A DNA stretch of 64,000 bases from Notospermus geniculatus (taxonomy: Eukaryota > Nemertea > Pilidiophora > Heteronemertea > Lineidae), in the NCBI GenBank assembly GCA_002633025.1, contig NMRB01001302.1, positions 138,826 through 202,825 of the forward strand. The letters are read 5' to 3'. Shown here piece after piece: positions 11,800 through 22,259 of the stretch. Within the stretch, counting starts at the first letter, position 1, and every line of letters begins with the position of its first letter. The translations under genes and the position numbers were made by a program. The notes beneath the pieces were generated by a model. The model was given only the letters and a program-made list of their open reading frames with translations. It searched no databases and had not been told where the DNA came from.

Positions 11800-14700
11800 A
11801 TGGCAGACTGCCGGTTTCCCAAGGAAGGAGGGCTGGACATGCTGCCATGCGAGTTCAACTATCCAATATACGTCGGAAAAAGGCAATACCTCGCGACATA
11901 TGTGAAGGTACACACTACGACATTCCACGAAACCTTGTACACGTCTGGATTTTATTTACGATCCATATTATACTGTTCAAGTTTATGCTTGTTTCACTGG
12001 TCATCAGCTTTTATTTATGACCTTGACAGTGGCACGTGCTTTCTGCAGCGAGAGTATTCTTCAAGGGAATTATGTAAACAAGACGTTCCAATGAACCTCA
12101 GCAGACGATTGATGGCACTGAAGGTGAGAAATCAGTTACACCATCAAACATGCTGTACTCAGACAACAATGTCTGGAGCATGCAGTAGTACGTTAAGACG
12201 AAATGGATGTAATCGAATAAGAAAACAGCAAACCCTGCTCATTCTTCAAGATGCTCGTGCGTTAATTTGTAATCAGCTCGAAACGATAAGTTCTAACACA
12301 GTAAACCAGTAAAACCAGTAAATATCTCAAATTTTCGAGAATAAAGCGCCATTTTGTTTACCCCTAGCCAAATCCCCGGAAATGGCAAAGCAAAGCAACG
12401 TTCCACTAAGAAGGGGTGTGCCGAGCCATCTGGCATTGTGCCATCTTCAAAAACTGGATCCATACGCCCTTATAATACCCATATAGAGTGCTGACCCTTA
12501 CCTTAACCTTTTCTTTTCTAGCTCTGACCGTAACCTATAACCCTACCCATCCCTACCATGCCCCCACTGACATAATCAACCCCCAGCGCGTTGAAAAACC
12601 GTTGAAAACGTTTTTTCTACTGCTAGAGAAGTGTCCCTCTCGCGGCCATAAGAGCAACTACAAAATGTAGAGTGTAGTCGCTAAAAGGTTCAGGAAAAAA
12701 ATCCCCGACCTGCCGGCGTTCTTGTTCAGTGTGACGAAAAAAATGTGTTTGTATAATTTGATAGATGAAATACTGTGCTGCATCAAACCTTAAGCTTCAT
12801 GACATATGCTGCACTTCCATTACAGAAAAAAACGGTTTAGCCGGGTTTATTCGGCTTCCATTACACATGTCCATGTCTAATAAGTCCGGTTCTCAATTAG
12901 TCCGGATCTGTTAAGCTCGGATAGCATAGCCGAGTATACTCCGAATCTAAATTGGGCCGTATTTTAGAACGTTCCTTAACATTAGCGTCCACTTAAATCT
13001 ATTGTTCTCGATGGTTTTACAATAGACTTAAGGTCGACCTTAACGTTAAGGAATGTTCTAATATACGACCCTAAATTAGAACTCTCGAGTGGAATGGCAA
13101 TAAGTCTGGGTGTATTTGTAGTATTATGTTCGGCAATAGGTGGCTAAAGATCGCTTCTGACATTGCGCATGCTCAAAAGTACCAGAACAATGCGGTTCAC
13201 CCCAGGTATCGCCATCTGTAACCGAACCAACTAACCTGAAATCGCGTAGTGCAAGCGCACGTCATGAAATATCCGGTTTTATTTATACCCGGATAGACAC
13301 CGATCCTAATAAGCCCCGGTATAAAAGCTGCAATGGAAGCGCAGTTATAGACCATGTGCACGTGACGTCATCATTGACGTCATAATTCGCACGTCAGCCA
13401 TTTTGGACGGCATCTGACGCTACGAATGCGTTGGACGTGCCGTCCAAAATGGCGGCATCTCGACGTCGCGGTGACGTAATAATCGTTGCTGCACGTCCTC
13501 TATATATGACCGTTGTTGCGAAGATGGTAGAAAAAGATGGAGGCAAAAAGCGTTGACCCGACTTCCAACCTGCCACGCAGACTTTCAAAAGGACGGTTTA
13601 TTTTGAACAACCGCTGAAAAAGTTAAAAGTTGCGACCTGCCACGCCGACTTTCAAAAAGTCGGTTTTTGATCAGAACATGATTAGGTGCCCTATTTATAT
13701 GATTATTGACGATGTGTGTGAGAATTACTGTAAATGAAATGGCCAGGGCCATTGTGCTCACCTCTGTGATAAGTCTCCGTGGTTAAGTGTGAAACTGTGA
13801 CTCTCATGGAGAATGATGAAGGATCAGGACAGATAGGATAAAGCTGAACACACCAAGAAGTACTTTCCTGCCTAGGTCACAGAAGTCAAAAATTCAATTT
13901 TTCAAGATGGCCACCTGGTGGCCACACGTGACGTTCGTTGGGACTGAAATTTTAGCAGGAATGTACAGGATACTTGCATAGATATTTAGACAACATTGAA
14001 ACATCGTAATATTTACTACCGGTGAGACATGGCCAAAGTCAATTTTTCAAGATGGCCGCCTGGCAGCCATGTTGAAGTCCAATCGAACCGAAATTTGGCA
14101 TATAAGTAGACAGTACCAAGACACATATTTAGGCACGGTTAAAGCATCCTAGCTACCACTATTTATGAGGTGTGGGTCGAAGTCCATTTTTCAAGATGGC
14201 TCCCTGGCGGCCATATTTGACGTCGAATCTGACTGAAATTTACCATATATTTATATGGTACCTAGATACATAGTTTGACAAGGTTAAAACATCCTACCTA
14301 CTCATATTTATAAAATGTGGGTCAAAGTCCATTTTTCAAGATGGCTTTCTGGCGGCCATATTTGAAGTCCGATCGGGTTGAAATTTGGTGCATTTGTGCA
14401 GGGTGCCTAGATATATCTTCACACCAAATCACAACACTCTATGTCAAATAGCCATGAAATGTGCCACCAAAGAGTGAATTTTGAACTTTGACCTCTGTGA
14501 CCTTGAAAAGCAGGTCAAATCAAAAACCCGGGATTAATGTGATGAAGTCTCATCAGAGGAACCCACCATAAAAGTTTCGTGGTTCTAGCTAACAGCGTTC
14601 AGGAGATACGGCCAAAAGAAGGTTTTCAGAAAGCGCCCCCTACAGGCCAGAGTGTACAAGTGGCAGCGCTAAGTTTCGGTCCAGAGATAATTTTTACCAT

Positions 14701-15890
14701 AGGGTACCTGTACACCAAATTTCAAGTTTGTAACCCAAGCGGTTTAGAAACGTGCCACCCCTGTTAACGACGACGGACGACAGACGACGACGGACGACGG
14801 ACGACACACCATGAGAGAAGCTCATCTCACAGAGGTGAGCTTAAAAGGTAGCCTCCGTGACATTACCATACAGAATTTTCAAATTGGCAGCAATATCATT
14901 ACCTTTACGTTTGGACTGTTCTTTTTTCAGAAAAATATCCGAAGAAATGGTGAACTACAGCGTCAAGAAATGTTACCGCTTATAAGGGGAAACAAGGATT
15001 TTACCACAAGACTACAGTATTCAGATACAACAAAAGAAATAATGTTGAGCTTTTCGGATCATCACAGAGTTGTTTTCGTGAGCTACTCTTCTGAAGTGGT
15101 GCCGAAGAACAGATCGATCCACTACACTATTAAAAAGCTGTTCACGTTAGAAGGCTACATTATATGGCAACAAGTATTCGGCAACATAATCAGATGCTAT
15201 TTTCTGCAGCATGGTTATTGGAGGATATTGACACTAAACGGGACAGTGTTGGGTCAGTTCCCAAGTTTTTCCAACCTCCGCGGTAATGACTACATGTGGA
15301 TTTATGAAGGTGAAGAAGATATGTACAGCGGTCACATGCTGGCGGCATTCGTAATAAAGAAACGTGGACATATGAAAAAGCTGTATGTTTATGTACTCGA
15401 CTATCACATCATCGCCGGAAAGATACGTCATTCACATTTGATGGAAAATAGAAGGATTTATTCAAAATGTAACAATTGGCTGAAACACCCTTTGAACCTC
15501 GTTGTATCGACTATAAATCCCTTCACCAGGGATATATTTACAGCAGTAAGGCATTCTAATCAAAAGGTGACCATTGAGCAAAGCTTGAAGATGTTTGATT
15601 ACAACAAAACAAGAACCTACAAGTTGAAAGTAAAAAGTTGGGTGTTGGACCAACTTGTTTTTGATGACGTCGGGATGCGGTTGCTTTTTGTGTCCAACTT
15701 CAATCTGGTTATTTCTGTTCGTCTGTCAAATTGTCGTGACGGTTCTTCTCCGATTGATACCGGCCGAGTTTTACTCAAAAGAGGGAAATATGTCATCCCA
15801 ATTGTCGATAGCCATAGACAGCTGATTCTGATGAGCGATTCCAAGAGCGCTCTTGTGGTGTATAAGATATCACCTGGCTGGTTCTTCTAA
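11800..15890 (+). CDS. Unrecognised two-exon paralogue, copy 1 (intact)
   Basis: Exon 1 is 11800-12123 (108 codons, ending AAG before GTGAGA) and exon 2 is 14931-15890 (319 codons plus TAA, after CTTTTTTCAG). Both junctions are phase 0, giving 427 residues. The start ATGGCAGAC is chosen because it is the ATG kept in all three copies; an in-frame ATG at 11776 exists only here. Exon 1 has the same length in all three copies and stays open in each. The protein is cytosolic-looking, with no clear signal peptide and one weakly hydrophobic stretch near residues 54-72. Recurring short hydrophobic strands such as MRLLFVSNF and ALVVYKI could be blades of a beta-propeller, but that is a guess. I recognise no family. 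The frame upstream of 14931 (14811-14930) is intron and transposon, not protein. A 1.1-kb repeat sits in the intron only 84 bases before the acceptor. Confidence 0.75.
12954..13071. mobile_element. 118-bp foldback with TAAATT duplication
   Basis: Ends GGGCCGTATTTTAGAACGTT and its imperfect reverse complement enclose inverted CCTTAACATTAAGG and CAATAGA blocks. TAAATT is repeated at 12948-12953 and 13072-13077. The introns of copies 2 and 3 lack it. A second member is at 24057-24174. Confidence 0.75.
13733..14846. mobile_element. 1.1-kb repeat in intron of copy 1, 143-bp internal units
   Basis: Inverted ends carry CTCACCTCTGTGA (left, near 13757) and TCACAGAGGTGAG (right, near 14827). Inside are four units of about 143 bases, each with TTTTTCAAGATGGC followed by CTGGCGGCCATA-like sequence (13896, 14041, 14190, 14330), then a run of GACGACGGACGAC. 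Copies 2 and 3 lack it. Related fragments occur at 16330-16680 and 38040-38680. The frame at 14579-14767 and the start of the long frame at 14811 are shadows within it. Confidence 0.75.
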
Positions 15891-16122
15891 GAAAAGCTTT
15901 GGAGTTTTCCTCAGTCAAGTAAATGTAAACGGTCCGTGATATTTCCAAGAGAGCTTCATGGCATGAAATATACGACGCAACAGGATGTTGTTCTTTTTAT
16001 AAATTTCAACCGACATGATTTCAAGGACTGTGTTTCAAATAATTCAAATAAGTGACTTGCTGTGTCCAATATTTGAAACACAGTTCCCCCTCGTGTGCCT
16101 CGCACAACCCATCTGACGAAAC

Positions 16123-16281
16123 ACGAAGTACGAAATACGAAATTGGACGTCATTTCCATGTCGTAATGTATTTCAGGAGATGGTTGGTATCACAAATATC
16201 GCCTGCTGCAAGAGCGTCTTTCATCTCCAGAAATACATTAGGTCATGGAAATGAAGTTGAATTTCGTATTTCGTACTTCGT
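16123..16281. mobile_element. 159-bp foldback, ACGAAGTACGAAATACGAAA ends
   Basis: About 60 bases at each end are inverted copies beginning ACGAAGTACGAAATACGAAA. It lies at the 3' limit of unit 1. A solitary piece of the same sequence is near 58189. Confidence 0.75.
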
Positions 16282-16329
16282 GGCCGAGCAAAGAATTGAT
16301 TTGGACTGAAACTTCGTGTCTTAGATCAT

Positions 16330-16680
16330 CTGACATAGGGGTGTACTGTATATGTACCAAGTTTCCGATCAATAGATCAGCAATTACGAAACGTGCCACC
16401 AAAGTGGCAAAATATTCAACTTTGACCTCTGTGACGTTGATAAGTACTGTAGGTCAGATCACAAACCCGTTACATATGTCATACATCCTTATTAGATACA
16501 CCTATAATAAAAATTTGGAGACGACCCAGTCTTTAGTTCAGGAGTTATTGCACTTTTTGTCTTTTCGGCTTTTGCCACCTGGAGGTCAAGCCAAGAATCA
16601 AATCGGACCGAAACATGGTGCCATAGGTCATTTAACATAGTGGTATACATGCATATGTACCAATTTTCAGGTCAACAGCC
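16330..16680. repeat. Diverged fragment of the 143-bp-unit repeat family
   Basis: Shares GTGCCACCAAAG, TTTGACCTCTGTGAC and the preference for GATC-AAATCGGACCGAAA-type text with the 13733-14846 element. No gene is visible in this stretch. Confidence 0.5.
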
Positions 16681-16859
16681 CCAGTGGTTAGCCCCAATGC
16701 TTTTGTGCCGCTCCTGAGGATAATGCAATTGAAGAAGTAAGCAATAACTGTCATGGCTGATGATCAGTCCATTGTATCGGCCCTGACTGTCATGTATGAC
16801 CATCAGAAGATCAGTCTAAAGATCAGTTGGGTGACTGTGTCTGAGTGTGTGACATTATT

Positions 16860-17054
16860 ACGATGGCTAGACCTATGAGGGCGAGAAGGTTGCGGCCTGC
16901 TGCGGTCACCAATGAAGAAGTTGAGGCCTATCAACAGGCTCTACATCAGTTTGACAATGATAATGCAAGAAGTGGGCCACAAATGGGGGTGGGGGGTGGG
17001 GGAGAACAGTGCATTGTAGGCCTGAATGTCCCCAATTCTCTCCTCGAAGAGTAG
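16860..17054 (+). other. Small open frame of uncertain status
   Basis: From the second ATG at 16863 the frame encodes about 63 residues beginning MARPMRARRLRP, with a plausible helical segment (TNEEVEAYQQALHQFDND) before a glycine run. It could be a first exon or a broken transposon gene. I find no clear splice partner. The remainder of 16681-17526 shows nothing recognisable. Confidence 0.2.
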
Positions 17055-17526
17055 TGCAGCTGTGATAATTCCATTCGTAAGCAATGCCAAGAAGCGTTCC
17101 ATCCGACCGCAAAGGCCAGAGGGCATAACCCAAAATGGTCTGTGTATGATCATAATGATCATCGATTCATATAAGATATTGAATTCTATTGAAACAGGCA
17201 TAGTCCGGGAGCCAGACATAGTCCAGTGAACCTGGTTTTGTCGGATAACATTTTTTCTCTCTTGTTTCTGGTAGCCTGGGGCTTCCTTATCATGAATCAG
17301 GAGGGTGCCAGTTGATATCCCTTGAGCAACTCTTGATATTAACCCCTTTCTCTCCAATAGGCCTACAGCCAAATTCTGAAAAACTCAAGCTTCCTTTGTT
17401 TCTGAAAAAAGTTTGCAGAACTAAAGCTCAAATATACTTCGAGTCTGCAAAAATTCATGTTGTAGAGAATGCCAAAATCATTTTAGGGGCATAATTTAGG
17501 AGATTAGCCCTTTTCCAGTCTATTTT

Positions 17527-17875
17527 GTGGCATGTGGGACGGATATTGGCCGTAAAAGTGTGATGGATTTTGTTGGAGCTGTTGGCTCCCAAATGGCTGA
17601 TAGTGAGCTGTCAGATGTTCTTTCATACATTTGGCGGGGTTCCAAAGATGCTTGTGGCAAAATGTTCCCACAGAAGGTGCCCTGCGGATGGTGTTCGAGT
17701 ACGTCGTCTGCAGCTAGTTTGCAGATCATTTGAGAATGTGGATGCCTTGGTCAACGCCTTGGATCAGACTGCAAGAGAGGGCAGGAATGTAAAACTGTGG
17801 GTAGACGCGCTGGTGAAGCCTGTTTTGCTTATGATATCCTATATAGGGCTGAATGAGAGGATGACTGGTTACATG
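17527..17875 (+). pseudogene. Frameshifted fragment of a repetitive invertebrate protein family
   Basis: One frame reads VGAVGSQMADSELSDVLSYI, then the reading shifts to a second frame containing RNVKLWVDALVKPVLLM and ISYIGLNERMTG. From memory the order of these blocks matches an uncharacterised multicopy protein family of marine invertebrates, in which a W.D...I...I.AER.G motif is typical. This may be the same family as the 46-297 fragment. The frame change near 17690 and the stop at 17876 mark it as a dead fragment. Function unknown. The sequence from 17876 to 18230 shows nothing recognisable. Confidence 0.35.
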
Positions 17876-18232
17876 TAGGGTAGTTATGGAATAGTTATTT
17901 TTGATGGAACGGAACAGAAATGAAAATGCGCAATCACCCTAAAACCAGAACGAAACCATTAGAATGAAGTATAAATCGATTATATAATAAATTATCGGCA
18001 ATGAAGTTTTCAGTATGGGACAGTAAGCCGTGGTGCCTTGTACCTTGTGCTTTTGCAAGGGCAAGTAAAATGCCACATCCAAGTGAGGAACATGAGTAAC
18101 TTGAGATGGCCTCTTCCATTCTTACCAGGACAGTAATGCTATGGCTTCGGCCCTGACGGAAAAATCAAAGATAAAACACAAATACTTCTTCTTGCTGGTG
18201 TTTTACGACTGTCATCAAATACCACTGACTTC

Positions 18233-18670
18233 TAAGCTACGCGTACATCGGCCTTGCGACTGGAAGCAACTGAACGCAACAGTCGCTATCGATGTACGCG
18301 TTCTGCGCACATCGGTTACGACAGGTCATTGCGGCAACAAGTGGCACAATCCAGTCTTCAATCTGGAGCGCGCACATCGGACAGGCAATGCTACTGAATG
18401 CTACACGGAATCTGTCGATGTATTCCGATCGGACCACTCGGGAGTCATGTGATAAACATTCACGTGACCAGGTGTGCTCCACAAACGAGGAAATTCATTG
18501 CCAGCATGCGTACATCGGATGCGACTGAAGACGACTAGAAGCAACCGTCGGGAACGAGTAGAACATGAGCAACTGGCTGGAACTTGCGGCAACGTCGGCA
18601 ATAGCGTTGCCGGTGCGCGTACATTGCCGGTAGTTGCTTCCAGTCGCAAGGCCGATGTACGCTAGGCTTA
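18233..18670. mobile_element. 438-bp foldback element, TAAGC..ACGCGTACATCGG ends
   Basis: The left end carries ACATCGGCCTTGCGACTGGA and the right end its inverse, within an inverted stretch of about 40 bases ending AGGCTTA. The interior is GC-rich with repeated TACATCGG and GCGTACAT words. All open frames within it are shadows. The flanking 18671-19672 holds no recognisable feature. Confidence 0.75.
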
Positions 18671-19672
18671 AAATATCTGCGACATGCATCAGGCCATGTA
18701 AACAAAAATTGCCAAAACAATGATAAAATTGTAGGCTGGGATGCTTAATCAATTAACAATGGATAGAAAGTAGTTTTTATTTCAATTCCTACCATTATAT
18801 TTGTAATTACCCTCAGGTTGCCATGATTAACATGGTAACATGCATCTCAAACTCAATAATTTTTTTTTTAAAAAACTCCCGCCCTCCTCAGAAAACTGAG
18901 AGTGGAAGGATGCTAACCAACTTTTTTTACATGGCCTAAATGGCACAGCAAACCACGATTTCATGTTTTGGACATCATCTTGTGTTGAAAGGCCGATTTG
19001 GGGAAATCTCGGAAAGCACATTTCAAACTTTTTGATTTTGGAAATAAATTGTGTGTGTGACGTGTCACGGCAGACCTCTTAGAGATAATTTTTTGCCGTA
19101 GCACACATAGATATCATCTTTACGCATAAGAACTTGCACAGATAGGTCATGATTGTCATTATTACTGATATCTTTATAACGATCGACAATCGTCCCAGTA
19201 TCTGAAATTTTACTGTTCGAACATAAAGGGGCGTGAAAAGCACCGCGAAGGTATCTCTCAGAAAGTCAAATAATACAGGAGGTTGTAACCACAGTCAATC
19301 CTCTTCCCACACGGTGCTGGCTTGGAGGTACCCTCCTTAACCAAGCTCGGGTCAGTTTGGTTTGGGCCCGTTAGTGTCAAATTTTCATTTCTATAGTTTA
19401 GTCGGGCCTCTCTCATGCACACGAAACCCATCTCAGCGTCAGGACTAAATTGAGGAACTCGCCCCAGGAAGGTTCTGCTTGTTTGCGAAGCTGACCCAAT
19501 AGAGTTGCCCTCTGAAGGGGACTCTTCCCGAGTTCCAACTGCTCAAGGTTATCTGACTATGGTATTACATAATAGGTCTTTCACCATTAACAACAGGTAT
19601 GTAATAGGTCGTGTAATGCTTGTCTGCAGTTGGCTGTTAATACGAGGAACCATGAGGTCGTTAGAGTGTGCT

Positions 19673-19934
19673 TTAAAGCCACACTGTATTGAATTCAGAA
19701 ATTGCTTACGTCCTCCGACGTTAGTGTAGTGTAAAATGTACTAGACTCTATCTGAATGCATTAGTGCTCTGCCTGCAGTTTTTCCATTGTGTGCTGAAAA
19801 CTGGGGCTTGATTCTTTGAAGTACCTATCAGGCAAGCATTTTGGGGACCATCACGAGGCTATGAGACCTCTACCTGCACAGCCCTAACACTTTGAAAATG
19901 TCGTAAAATTCAATAGCCTACTGTGAGGCTTTAA
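19673..19934. mobile_element. TTAAAGCC foldback element, member A
   Basis: Ends read TTAAAGCCACACTGTATTGA and the inverse of TTAAAGCCTCACAGTA. The interior includes TAGTGTAGTGTAAAATGTAC and CTGCAGTTTTT. Members B (46918-47195) and C (57507-57784) share the whole length. TTAA borders imply a TTAA-targeting transposase. Confidence 0.8.
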
Positions 19935-20060
19935 TAGGGAGGTTTCGCAAGTGCCCTGTTAGGCCCTACGACGACGTTTATCTATTGTGACGTGTGGGTA
20001 TACCCAAACAATAGATAAACGTCGCGTATGGCCTAACCGGCGCTTGCGAAACCTCCCTAT
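19935..20060. mobile_element. 126-bp AGGGAGGTTTCGC foldback
   Basis: A near-perfect palindrome: AGGGAGGTTTCGCAAG at the left and its inverse at the right, with AATAGATAAACG inverted near the centre. It directly abuts member A. A near-identical copy lies in the intron of gene copy 3 (52792-52913). Confidence 0.85.
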
Positions 20061-20199
20061 TGCCTGGCGACACGGTAACTGTTCTACTGTTCCCAAATTT
20101 GGACCAAAATTTGGCGACAACCCTAAGACATGTCGTAACTGCGGTTGCACCAAAAACCTCGTAGGCTTGTCCCAAAATGCATATCTTACGACATGTCGT

Positions 20200-21124
20200 A
20201 TGACATGCACCACATGTATGGGATTATGTACAGCAAGTGCAAGGTCAGCTGTAAAAAGAATCATTGGAGTATGGAAGCGCAGGCGGGTTTGGCTCTAGTC
20301 TCGCGCAGCCAGCCGTTTCGTTCCGCAGTAGGCCTACTGCTACACAAACGTCTGGCACAGAACTCCGTTATTGCTGTGACACAGTGCATTGTGGGTAATG
20401 CTGTAGAAGGTCACGTGACATAAGATGGCTGCTTCCATTAACGGATTATATTTCACCTCACAGCCTTCCAAAATGTCTGAATCTGGCAATGAATCGATTG
20501 ATGGAGTGATCTGAGACAGCGTACTGGACAGCATCAACTTACCGGAGTTGAATTTCAGGCTGAAAACTGAGCAGGAATTGTGTATTCGTATGGAAGACGA
20601 GGTCGAGAAATCCCAACTGACATTATATGGTCCACGCCATGATGAGATCACATGATCACTTCTCTTGCCCAATCAGCAGCCGGATTGTGATTTTCAAATG
20701 AGAGGAATGGGAGGATTGGAATGAATGACTAGCTCTGCACTTGATTAGTCAATCAGCATCCAGACCAGGATCTTGGTCTGCTCGTAACAGAAATTGTGGC
20801 GTTATGACCAAGACGCTTGTTCGATCCCCAGATTCGAAACAGCGGCTGGGTGACCGAGACTAGTTTGGCTCAATCACATGAGGCTATAACCAAAAAACCT
20901 ATTGAAAAGGTTTGCCAGCTAATAGCGGTGACAGCCATGTTACACAACTTCGCCAGACATCTGCCTGTCGACGACATGAAGATGGGGATGGGGAGCTGGA
21001 GCTGGACCTGATGGAAGATCAGCCGGAGGGAAACATGCTGGACGCTGATGTTGATAGGCATCAAACGATAGCCAGGAGGAACCAAATTGCGGAGATGCTC
21101 AGAGCATGCTTAGACACTGAATGA
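20200..21124 (+). pseudogene. Dead PIF/Harbinger transposase, C-terminal part
   Basis: The first piece (to 20294) encodes SAVKRIIGVWKRRRVWL. The second (from 20864) encodes KPIEKVCQLIAVTAMLHNFA, then shifts frame near 20975 to an acidic tail ending in ARRNQIAEMLRACLDTE at 21124. In PIF/Harbinger nucleases (DDE_Tnp_4, HARBI1-like) a G.WK.RF..L block is followed after about 30 residues by an I..aC.vLHN block and a short C-terminal helix, which is the order seen here. The two pieces are separated by an inserted 569-bp element with a TTTGGCT duplication. With that insertion set aside there is still a frameshift between them. The N-terminal and catalytic DD regions are missing. The family call is by recall and unsearched. 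Confidence 0.6.
20295..20863. mobile_element. 569-bp TIR element splitting the Harbinger remnant
   Basis: The ends start CTAGTCTCG and continue CAGCCAGCCGTTTCG (left) against CACCCAGCCGCTGTTTCG (right, inverted). TTTGGCT is directly repeated at 20288-20294 and 20864-20870. An 85-bp miniature with the same ends lies at 29526-29610. It has no coding capacity that I recognise. Confidence 0.8.
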
Positions 21125-21241
21125 TTTTTGGTATTAAAACATGCCGGATATTATTGTTCCATGAAATAAGACATAAAATTGTACTAAATATGCCACAATG
21201 ATTGTTCACTATAAGACTGGGCAAATACATAGACAGCAAAC

Positions 21242-21334
21242 CGCAATGCGGTGTTTTTAATGTCGACTGACGCGGCTGAATGGTGAGTAGACAGCGTTGA
21301 ATCAGTCAACTTTAAAAACACCTCCACCGCATTG
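21242..21334. mobile_element. Short foldback, CCGCAATGCGGTGTTTTTAA end
   Basis: CCGCAATGCGGTGTTTTTAA with GTCGACTGA is matched by the inverted TCAGTCAACTTTAAAAACAC. About 35 bases pair at each side. Confidence 0.55.
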
Positions 21335-21499
21335 AGATATGCCGTCCATGTGCGCCCACCTTACTATCTAAGTCACCTCCCCACTCGACGTATCTTTTTA
21401 TTTTTTTTTGTAAATAATGTGGCTTAAACCCTATCATTCAAATATTAACAGACTTCGAATCAGTTCGGAATGAAGAGCAGTATACACAATGACAAGCTA

Positions 21500-21640
21500 T
21501 GAAGAGGGGATTTTTCCCCATACTTTACCAACAGGGGGATTTTTTCCTTCTTTACCAAAAAGGGCATTCTTTCCAGGGGGATTTTTCCCTACTTTACCAA
21601 AAAGTAGATTTTTTCCTGGGGGAATTTTTCCCCCAGGAAC
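21500..21640. repeat. GGGGGATTTTTTCC / CTTTACCAAAAAG minisatellite
   Basis: Four degenerate units alternate TTTACCAAAAAGG with GGGGGATTTTTCCC. The 91-codon frame over it is repetitive (FFPSLPK-like repeats) and is not a gene. Confidence 0.65.
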
Positions 21641-21790
21641 ATGGAACAGGGCAATGTATAGTTTGTTCAACATAAATCTTAGAATTCTTCATCGATTCAT
21701 GACAAATTTGATTTTTCATGAAAAACTTCAAGAATTCGAAAATCGCGTTTTAATGATATTTTGAATGGTGGTATTGGCAAGATTTTTTCG

Positions 21791-22075
21791 TACACTACAC
21801 AAAGTTTTTTGGTACTACTGCTTTATCATATATATATCCACAACGTTTCTACCAGTGTTCCCTGGTCGTCTCCAGGTGGTTTCTACCAGTGTTCCCTGGT
21901 CGTCTTCAGGTGGTTTCTACCAGTGTTCCCTGGTCGTCTTCAGGTGGTTGCTACGTTGTGGATATATTGTGATATAATATGGATATAATTATGATATAAT
22001 TGTTGATATAATATGATAAGAAACGTTGTGGATATAATAGATAAGAAGGAGTACCAAAAAATTTTGTGTAGTGTA
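21791..22075. mobile_element. 285-bp foldback with internal 34-bp tandem repeat
   Basis: TACACTACACAAAGTTTTTT at the left is inverted at the right, followed by ATATCCACAACGTTTCT on both arms. The loop holds three direct copies of a 34-base unit with CCAGTGTTCCCTGGTCGTCT (about 21853-21953) and an ATGATATAAT-rich stretch. Confidence 0.8.
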
Positions 22076-22259
22076 TTATCAAGCCCTTCTTAAGAATGCC
22101 ATTCAAAGAAGATTTTTTTTCTTTTCTATACTATAATTGACGTAGGGTAGGGAAGGTTTGTGAGCGTTCTCCTCCTAAGTTTGGCTTTTAAATGCCCCGT
22201 GACCGCTGCCCTGCTCTGTCTAATAATGTGCTGAATGTCGACGTGGAAGTCTTTTTCGA

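Larger units (their letters stand above)
282..16118 (+). other. Duplicated gene unit 1 (with insertions)
   Basis: Sequence from about 282 onward (a GGATATGTAATGTA block, the 2984-3600 block, 6545-8885, then exon 1, intron and exon 2) matches units 2 and 3 in the same order and orientation. The match continues about 230 bases past the stop codon. It is interrupted by elements at 329-2978, about 3603-3734, 3741-6542, 6778-6999, 7181-7247, about 8886-11626 and about 13733-14846, none of which is present at the same place in the other units. Stretches between named elements (for example 2984-3602 and 7403-8885) hold only this shared flank, which is AT-rich at 7800-8400, and I see no gene there. 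Confidence 0.85.

Noticed and set aside
11800-12123. An intron inside exon 1 using TTTCACAG before GTCATCAGC
   Set aside because: The acceptor exists only in copies 2 and 3, no donor gives the right phase, and all three copies are open across it.
14811-14930. N-terminal 40 codons of the long frame of copy 1
   Set aside because: This stretch is transposon end plus intron and polypyrimidine tract; copies 2 and 3 show a splice acceptor at the same place.
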